DNA from: Reinekea forsetii
GTDB lineage: Bacteria > Pseudomonadota > Gammaproteobacteria > Pseudomonadales > Natronospirillaceae
Reading direction: 5' to 3'
DNA: 64,000 nucleotides
Assembly: GCF_018860385.1 (NCBI RefSeq)
Contig: NZ_JAHKPH010000011.1
Span: 62,001-126,000, forward strand
The position numbers and the translations under genes are program-made. Shown here in pieces: positions 58,421 to 64,000 of this stretch (within the stretch, counting starts at the first letter, position 1; each line of letters opens with the position of its first letter). The notes beneath the pieces were generated by a model. That model saw only the letters and a program-made list of their open reading frames with translations, did not search any database and had not been told where the DNA came from.

Positions 58421-59316
58421 AGCCGTATTGCACCCTCAATTGCATCGATCGCACTCGGGCGAGGAAAGCTGGTTCGCCAAGCAAGCGCTACGGTTCGAGT
58501 CGGCGCTTGGTCGCGGAAAGGGCGAACGACCACTAAGTCTTCTTTATAAAGATGAGAGCCAGTAGCGGATCGAGGCAATATTGTGATGCCTAGGTTAGAC
58601 GCCACCATGTGCCTTAGGGTTTCAAGAGACGTACCATCGGCCATGGTTTGGGTTTTGCCTTCCGGGTTTCGGGTGGCGGCGGCAATCAAAGGGCAATCGT
58701 CTAAAATTTGGTCTCTAAAACAATGTCCTTGACCCAGTAGCAGTAAATTTTCAGCACTGAGTTCTTGTTCTGAAATATCTTTTTGCGCGGCTAATGGATG
58801 CTGAGCAGGCAATAAAATATCAAAAGGCTCATCGTAAAGTGGTTTAGTTAGTACATCGGTTTCATTAAAAGGCAGCGCAATGATTAATGCATCCAGGTGC
58901 CCTTCTCTTAATCGAACTCGTAAATTGGCGGTGAAGTTTTCTTCAATCGACAAAGGCATGTTCGGTGTCGTTGTTCGAAGTTGCGGAATAATATGCGGAA
59001 GCAAATAAGGTCCAATGGTAAAAATAACACCAAGGCGAATCGGCGCTAATAACTGATCTTTCCCCGCGTTTGCTATGTCGTCTATTTTAACGGTTTCCTC
59101 AAGCACTCGATTCGCTTGAGCCACTATTTTTTCCCCAATGGGCGTAACAGTGACGCCGTTTTTATTGCGCTCGAAGATAGCCACTTTAAGTTTATCTTCC
59201 ATTTTGCGAATGGCGACACTTAAGGTGGGTTGTGCAACGGAGCAACGCTGTGCCGCGCGCCCAAAATGTTTTTCTTGCGCAAGTGCAATGATGTACTTGA
59301 GTTCGGTTAACGTCAT
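58405..59316 (-). CDS. oxyR: Hydrogen-peroxide-responsive LysR regulator OxyR
   Basis: The protein has 303 residues from the ATG at 59316, the start that gives the canonical MTLTELKYIIALAQEKHFGRAA. The winged helix covers 1-60. The regulatory domain contains both redox cysteines at exactly the E. coli positions, C199 in GQGHCFRDQ and C208 in ILDDCPL. Oxidation by peroxide forms the disulfide that activates its regulon. It is followed by recG with a 16-bp overlap and is divergent from an SDR gene. Confidence 0.95.
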   Translation of the reverse strand: MTLTELKYIIALAQEKHFGRAAQRCSVAQPTLSVAIRKMEDKLKVAIFERNKNGVTVTPIGEKIVAQANRVLEETVKIDDIANAGKDQLLAPIRLGVIFTIGPYLLPHIIPQLRTTTPNMPLSIEENFTANLRVRLREGHLDALIIALPFNETDVLTKPLYDEPFDILLPAQHPLAAQKDISEQELSAENLLLLGQGHCFRDQILDDCPLIAAATRNPEGKTQTMADGTSLETLRHMVASNLGITILPRSATGSHLYKEDLVVVRPFRDQAPTRTVALAWRTSFPRPSAIDAIEGAIRLCKTH

Positions 59317-59416
59317 GAAAGTGCCAAAAGTGTTGAGTTGGTAAAAACTATCGAAATCTACCTGATGATACAAGCAGTTAATGATACATTATGGTCAAAT
59401 TGTGATGGAAAAAGTG

Positions 59417-60229
59417 ATGAGTCGAATTCTTTTGGCCGGATTAGGGGACCTCAACAGTCGTGTTGCTGCGCTGGCGCAAAAGCAAGGGCACGAGGTTATT
59501 GCTTTGCGTCGCACCGTAGACACCCAAAACCAAACCGTTCAGCAAGTAGGCATAGATTTATCGCAAGAGCGTTGGCCAGATTATCAGATCGATTACCTTG
59601 TTGTGGCGTTGTCGGCTCAAACACGATCGCTTGAAGGGTATCAGAAAGCCTATTTAGCGCCTTTAGAACAGCTGAGTCATTCTTTATCTTTTTGGAAAAA
59701 GCGCCCTAAAAAAATAATTGTGGTCAGTTCGAGTCGAGTTTTTGGTGAAAGCCATGGTGAGTATTTATACGATGATAGCTTGGCTCAATCTGTAGACCCT
59801 TATGCCAACATTTTATTGGCAATGGAGCGGCAGCTTCACGCAATTGAAACGAATACTTGTGCTGCAACATTGAGTGGAATTTACAGTGCACAGCGAGATT
59901 GGCTAAAACGTCAAGCGCGCAAACCTAGAGATGAATTGCCTGTAACGAATCACTGGACTAACCGGATTCATATTAATGATGCCGCAGCGGCGTTAATGCA
60001 TTTAATAGCTTTAGAGCAGGCGCTACCCGAGCGCGTTTTAATTACCGACAAACAACCGATGCCCATGTATGAGGTTCTAGATTATTTGCGGCAAGAAGCT
60101 GGCTTGCCTAAGGTCGACAATGTTCCTGAGGTCAGCGGCGGAAAGCAGTTGGTTCCAAAATTTTTAGAATCCGTCGGTTTTGCCTGGCAATTCCCCACCG
60201 CAAAAAGCGGCGGGTATTCATGCAATTAG
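59417..60229 (+). CDS. NAD(P)-dependent epimerase/SDR-type protein (YeeZ-like)
   Basis: The protein has about 270 residues from the ATG at 59417; an ATG at 59405 is the alternative. An atypical-SDR Rossmann start (MSRILLAGLGDLNSRVAALAQKQGHEV) is followed by IIVVSSSRVFGE, where a SDR-like Ser is followed by F rather than Y-x-x-x-K. HIHDAA-like IHINDAAAALMHL and DKQPMPMYEVLDYL come later. Substrate unknown; it is close to the E. coli YeeZ group. The canonical Y-x-x-x-K pair is not obvious. It is divergent from oxyR by about 100 bp and converges on ppnN. Confidence 0.78.
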   Translation: MSRILLAGLGDLNSRVAALAQKQGHEVIALRRTVDTQNQTVQQVGIDLSQERWPDYQIDYLVVALSAQTRSLEGYQKAYLAPLEQLSHSLSFWKKRPKKIIVVSSSRVFGESHGEYLYDDSLAQSVDPYANILLAMERQLHAIETNTCAATLSGIYSAQRDWLKRQARKPRDELPVTNHWTNRIHINDAAAALMHLIALEQALPERVLITDKQPMPMYEVLDYLRQEAGLPKVDNVPEVSGGKQLVPKFLESVGFAWQFPTAKSGGYSCN

Positions 60230-60236
60230 TGAGTTG

Positions 60237-61607
60237 CTAAGCAATGACCTTGTAGCAGGGCACGTAAGCACTGCCGGGTAGCTTCATGCGTTTTTGCGCT
60301 ACAAAGGCTTCTAGCAGGTTATCCAATGGTTGCAAAATTTCAGGGTCACCATGTATCTCGAACGGTCCTTTCTCTTCAATTAAGTTGATGCCCTGTTCTT
60401 TTACATTACCCGCCACAATACCACTGAACGCGCGTCTTAGATCGGCTGCAAGCAAGTGCACGGGAGTGTTTTTATGCAGGTTAAGCTTGGTCATATTATC
60501 GTGCGTGGCATGGAATGGTTCTTGGAAAATGGGATCAATGTGTAGCTTCCAATTAAAATGGTAAGCATCGGCTGCTTTGCGGCGGTAATCTGTCACCAGC
60601 TGCATGCCGGTGGTCATTTCCCTAGCCGCTGCAACGGGGTCATCGACAATTATTTTGTATTTTTGCTGCGCTTGGTAACCCAATGTTTGAGCAATAAATT
60701 CATGCAGCTGTTTAAAATAGTCAGCGGCTTCTTTTGGACCTGTTAATATTAACGGAAAAGGGATTTCCTTATTATCGGGGTGCAACAAAATACCCAATAT
60801 ATAAAGTAGCTCTTCAGCTGTACCTGGACCGCCAGGGAATATGATAATGCCGTGGCCTAAGCGCACAAACGCTTCGAGGCGCTTTTCAATATCGGGCAAT
60901 ATGGCTAGATCGTTAACTATAGGGTTAGGTGCTTCAGCCGTAATAATAGCCGGCTCGGTTAAACCAATGTAACGAGCATTTAAAATGCGTTGCTTCGCAT
61001 GCGAAATAGTTGCGCCTTTCATAGGGCCTTTCATGGCCCCTGGGCCACACCCTGTGCAAATATCGAGTCTTCTCAGACCAAGTTCGTGGCCGACTTCTTT
61101 GGTATATTCATACTCCACTTCATTGATCGAATGGCCTCCCCAACATACAACCAAATTAGGTTGTTGACCCGGCAACAGCATTTTTGCGTTACGTAGAAAA
61201 TGAAATACATAATCGGTGATGGCCGAGCCGCTGGCTTGCTCGATTAAATCGTTTTTGCGTTCGCTTTCTGTCCACACAATGTCGCGCAGTGCTGCAAACA
61301 CCATTTCTCGGGTCGAAGTGATCATTGCGCCATCGACAAATGCATCGGCAGGGGCATTGTATAAATTTAGGCGAATGCCTCGATCTTGCTGAACAATATC
61401 GATTCGAAAGTCTGGGTAGTTTTGTAATATGGTTTTTGCGTTATCGCTGTCGGAGCCGGTATTTAAAATGGCGAGAACGCAGCGGCGAAACAATTCGTAC
61501 AGCCCATTTTCGCCGGCCTGCTTTAATTTACTGACTTCAAATTGAGATAATACTTCTAAGCTACCAATGGGAGTAATCGAGGCATCTATCGTATTTGGAT
61601 TGGTCAT
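60237..61607 (-). CDS. ppnN: Pyrimidine/purine nucleotide 5'-monophosphate nucleosidase PpnN (YgdH)
   Basis: The 456-residue protein has the LOG-family catalytic motifs (GCGPGAMKGPMKGA, and later FPGGPGTAEELLYILGIL) and the PpnN-specific N- and C-terminal regions. LVVCWGGHSINEVEYEYTKEVGHELGLRRLDICTG precedes the active site. It hydrolyses nucleoside monophosphates to base and ribose-5-phosphate and in E. coli is activated by (p)ppGpp. It is a single gene with thrB 28 bp upstream on the same strand, so the two could be cotranscribed. Confidence 0.94.
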   Translation of the reverse strand: MTNPNTIDASITPIGSLEVLSQFEVSKLKQAGENGLYELFRRCVLAILNTGSDSDNAKTILQNYPDFRIDIVQQDRGIRLNLYNAPADAFVDGAMITSTREMVFAALRDIVWTESERKNDLIEQASGSAITDYVFHFLRNAKMLLPGQQPNLVVCWGGHSINEVEYEYTKEVGHELGLRRLDICTGCGPGAMKGPMKGATISHAKQRILNARYIGLTEPAIITAEAPNPIVNDLAILPDIEKRLEAFVRLGHGIIIFPGGPGTAEELLYILGILLHPDNKEIPFPLILTGPKEAADYFKQLHEFIAQTLGYQAQQKYKIIVDDPVAAAREMTTGMQLVTDYRRKAADAYHFNWKLHIDPIFQEPFHATHDNMTKLNLHKNTPVHLLAADLRRAFSGIVAGNVKEQGINLIEEKGPFEIHGDPEILQPLDNLLEAFVAQKRMKLPGSAYVPCYKVIA

Positions 61608-61635
61608 TCGGTTCTCTACTTTGCCCGTGTTTTGG

Positions 61636-62571
61636 TTACAGTATAGTGCCTAAAGATGACATTAGCCTGACTAAAAGCTGTTTCATGAGCTCTGGGTCTT
61701 TAACGGTAATCGCTTCGCTTGATGCACCGTGTTCTCTTTGGGCTAACAGTCGGCTTAACCAAAAGCGCAAACCCGACTGTACTTGCAGAATCGGCACGGC
61801 TTGCAACTCGTCTTTGCTGAGCGGGCGAACCGATTGATACGCGGCTATGAATCGAACTTGGTTATCTGCAAAAACAGCATCATCATCGTTTAAACACCAG
61901 TCATTCAACGTAATGGCGATGTCGAGTGCATAGCTGTCGATGCCTGCAAAATACCAATCAATGATGCCACTGAGCTTTTGTTGATCGAATAGGGCGTTGT
62001 CATGAAACAGATCGGCATGGATAACACCTTGAGGCAAAGATGTTGGTAACTGGCTGATGAGTTCTATGGCTTTAGACGCAATAATTTGCTCGTTTTCAGC
62101 CAGCGTGGGTTGAATTTGAGCCAGCGTACGCTTTACCCAAGCTAAGCCGTGGCTGTGTTCGCGTTGAGCGTTGAATTCGGCTGTCGCTAAGTGAACTTTG
62201 GCCAAGGCGGTTGCAATAGCTTCAATGTATGGCTGTGTGTGTTCAACATGGCCACCGCTCACGCGTTCAAAAAATACGCCAGGCTTGCCTTTGATAGTGA
62301 ATATAAACTGGCCATCGGCCTGGCGATACGGCTGAGGAACGCTGCAATGGTGTTTGTGCAAATGTTCACCGAGTTCAACAAAAAAGGGCAGCTCTTCAAA
62401 GCTGTGCTTTTCAAAAATGGTCAATACCAGTTCGTGCTGATCGGTACTGACAAAATAATTTGTATTTTCAACGCCAGCGCTGATACCTTGATGAGAAACG
62501 TATCCCCCCAGATCGTAGTGCGACAGCAATGAACTTACCTCATGTTTATTTAATTCGGTGTAGACAGACAT
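61636..62571 (-). CDS. thrB: Homoserine kinase ThrB (APH-fold, type II)
   Basis: The 311-residue protein has the aminoglycoside-phosphotransferase fold of Pseudomonas-type homoserine kinase: GISAGVENTNYFVST near residue 29, LVLTIFEKHSFEELPFFVELGEHLH, the catalytic HADLFHDNALF, and the metal-binding Asp in LSGIIDWYFAGID. It phosphorylates homoserine in threonine synthesis. The neighbouring divergent polA is the common polA-thrB pairing in pseudomonads. Confidence 0.92.
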   Translation of the reverse strand: MSVYTELNKHEVSSLLSHYDLGGYVSHQGISAGVENTNYFVSTDQHELVLTIFEKHSFEELPFFVELGEHLHKHHCSVPQPYRQADGQFIFTIKGKPGVFFERVSGGHVEHTQPYIEAIATALAKVHLATAEFNAQREHSHGLAWVKRTLAQIQPTLAENEQIIASKAIELISQLPTSLPQGVIHADLFHDNALFDQQKLSGIIDWYFAGIDSYALDIAITLNDWCLNDDDAVFADNQVRFIAAYQSVRPLSKDELQAVPILQVQSGLRFWLSRLLAQREHGASSEAITVKDPELMKQLLVRLMSSLGTIL

Positions 62572-62733
62572 GGGATGGTTACATTCATAAAAAATCGGCT
62601 GCTGAGTATTCCATAATTGAGCCTAAGATTACAGTGGATACCCTAAAAACAAAGGCTATTGTGCTAGTAAAAATTGAACACAGTCATGGTACACTGCCTT
62701 AAAATAATTTTTGTAAGCATTGGACACGCATTC

Positions 62734-64000
62734 ATGGTTAATACTTCAGCGCCAATTGTCTTGGTAGATGGTTCTTCTTATTTATTTAGAGCGTTTCATG
62801 CTCTGCCGCCGCTGACCAATTCAGAGGGCATTCAAACAGGCGCTATTAAAGGCGTCACTTCGATGTTAAAAAAGCTAGTCGAATCGTACCCAAATAGCCC
62901 GATTGCCGTCATTTTTGATGCCAAGGGCCCTACCTTTCGAAATGAAATGTATGCCGAATATAAGGCTAACAGGCCACCCATGCCGGAGGAATTGCGTGAG
63001 CAAATCGTGCCCGTACATGACATGGTAGTCGCGATGGGGTTGCCTCTTTTGTGCATTGAAGGCGTTGAGGCCGACGATGTTATTGGAACCTTGGCGGAGC
63101 AGGCCACTCAAGCGGGTTTAGAGTGTGTTATTAGTACCGGCGATAAAGATATGGCACAGCTGGTCAGTCCACATGTATCGTTGCTCAATACCATGAAAAA
63201 TGAATACTTAAATGTTGAAGGCGTACGAGAAAAGTATGGCTTTGGCCCTGAGCTAATGATCGATTACCTCGCTCTGATGGGCGACAAAGTGGATAACATT
63301 CCAGGCGTTCCGGGTGTGGGCGAAAAAACGGCTTTAGCGTTAATACAAGGGCTGGGCGGTTTGAATGACATCTATAGTCGATTAGACGAGGTGGCGCAGC
63401 TAACCTTCAGAGGCGCGAAAACCATGGCCGCTAAGCTTGAAGCGCATAAAGAAATGGCGTACTTAAGCTACGAACTGGCCACCATAAAACTCGATGTTGA
63501 GTTGGATGTTTGCGTGCAAGACATTAAAACGAATGACCCAGATAATGAACAGTTGTTGGCCTTGTATCAACGTTTTCAATTTAAGACTTGGATTCGAGAG
63601 CTATCGGGCGAAACGACTGAAGCAGCTGCCAGTTCAGCTTCTCGTAATACAAAGGCGGCGTCTATTGAAGATCGTGCCGAGTTTAAATCGATAGAACCTG
63701 AGCAAACACATTACTCCCTAGTGGCTTCTACAGAAGAACTCCCCAGCATTAAGGCCGAGATTGAAAAAACAGGGCACCTTAGCTATGTACCGGTGTGGCA
63801 AGATGGGCACTACAATCACCGCGAGCTGGCTGGTCTAGCCATTGCATCCGCGCCGGGGCTTAGCTGGTATTTTCCATTTGCCGCCGATATTGGCACAGTG
63901 CTCGATACCGATTCTGTCGTGCAATGGTTTAAAGATCTTATTGAAACGCATGCCATTACCAAAACTGGAAGTGATTTTAAATCCGATTACCATTGGTTTA
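62734..64000 (+). CDS. polA: DNA polymerase I PolA (N-terminal part, cut by window end)
   Basis: Starting at ATG 62734, 422 codons are visible. Residues 1-290 are the 5'-3' exonuclease/FEN domain (IVLVDGSSYLFRAFHALPPL, VIFDAKGPTFRNEMYAEYKANRPPMP, EADDVIGTLA, VISTGDKDMAQLV, YLALMGDKVDNIPGVPGVGEKTA). The metal-ligand acids are present. A linker (SSASRNTKAASIEDR) leads into the 3'-5' exonuclease domain (KAEIEKTGHLSYV...). The polymerase domain lies outside the window. It acts in Okazaki-fragment processing and repair. Confidence 0.96.
   Translation, partial: MVNTSAPIVLVDGSSYLFRAFHALPPLTNSEGIQTGAIKGVTSMLKKLVESYPNSPIAVIFDAKGPTFRNEMYAEYKANRPPMPEELREQIVPVHDMVVAMGLPLLCIEGVEADDVIGTLAEQATQAGLECVISTGDKDMAQLVSPHVSLLNTMKNEYLNVEGVREKYGFGPELMIDYLALMGDKVDNIPGVPGVGEKTALALIQGLGGLNDIYSRLDEVAQLTFRGAKTMAAKLEAHKEMAYLSYELATIKLDVELDVCVQDIKTNDPDNEQLLALYQRFQFKTWIRELSGETTEAAASSASRNTKAASIEDRAEFKSIEPEQTHYSLVASTEELPSIKAEIEKTGHLSYVPVWQDGHYNHRELAGLAIASAPGLSWYFPFAADIGTVLDTDSVVQWFKDLIETHAITKTGSDFKSDYHWF

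Overview
The window comes from a Gammaproteobacterium, most likely a marine or halotolerant member near the Oceanospirillales. That placement rests on recognised genes rather than a database search. The evidence is the block ratA, rnfH, bamE, fur, recN, grpE, dnaK, dnaJ; an oxyR-recG pair; folX/folM pterin genes; a porin ending in Phe; and a complete ectoine-degradation operon. Both strands are densely coded and no rRNA, tRNA, CRISPR array, prophage or intact insertion sequence was seen.

Layout. 1-3.8 kb (minus): a PAS-GGDEF protein cut by the window edge, a RidA-like protein, an IbpA-type small heat-shock protein with a heat-shock promoter and possible RNA thermometer, a LigB/DODA-type dioxygenase and DoxX. 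3.9-10.3 kb (plus): a LysR regulator, a tiny ORF with a strong Shine-Dalgarno sequence, then four tightly coupled genes in the order deacetylase, transaminase, ectoine hydrolase, aldehyde dehydrogenase (doeBDAC), which would turn ectoine into aspartate. 10.35-15.0 kb (minus): an iron-type alcohol dehydrogenase, a secreted glycerophosphodiesterase and a cation/proton antiporter. 15.2-23.1 kb (plus): an eight-gene unit of TetR regulator, acyl-CoA ligase, a five-gene LivKGFHM-type ABC importer and an alpha/beta hydrolase. It looks like uptake and CoA activation of an unidentified organic acid or ester. 23.2-32.1 kb: assorted metabolic and transport genes, including a eukaryotic-type HisA, a MocR regulator facing a DUF1127-LysE pair, threonine aldolase and a membrane diguanylate cyclase.

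32.1-34.0 kb is a repeat field: a heptamer array, about four tandem 197-bp units that each carry a long inverted repeat plus a REP-like hairpin, then about three 100-bp units with a related REP in the opposite orientation, broken by a small P-loop kinase-like gene. Reverse-oriented relatives recur at 54.0-54.8 kb and a fragment at 46.3 kb. 34.0-38.9 kb: MgtE, then a btuFCD vitamin B12 importer behind a cobalamin riboswitch, facing a degenerate PduO-like adenosyltransferase. 39.0-42.7 kb: folE, folX and folM (tetrahydromonapterin), a small unknown gene next to a perfect 24-bp palindrome, a TauE/SafE permease and a low-complexity protein of unknown function. 42.8-52.3 kb: an NSS-like transporter followed by the conserved housekeeping block from ratA to dnaJ, with a near-consensus sigma-32 promoter before grpE. 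52.3-64 kb: a highly expressed porin with a long leader, a YbaK-HDOD fusion, recG, oxyR, an SDR protein, ppnN, thrB and the first part of polA.

The items most worth a second look are the degenerate adenosyltransferase facing the B12 riboswitch, the compound repeat family, the MocR/DUF1127/LysE module with its direct repeats, the uncharacterised TetR-ligase-ABC-hydrolase unit and the micro-ORF before doeB. No wholly novel defence or mobile system was found.
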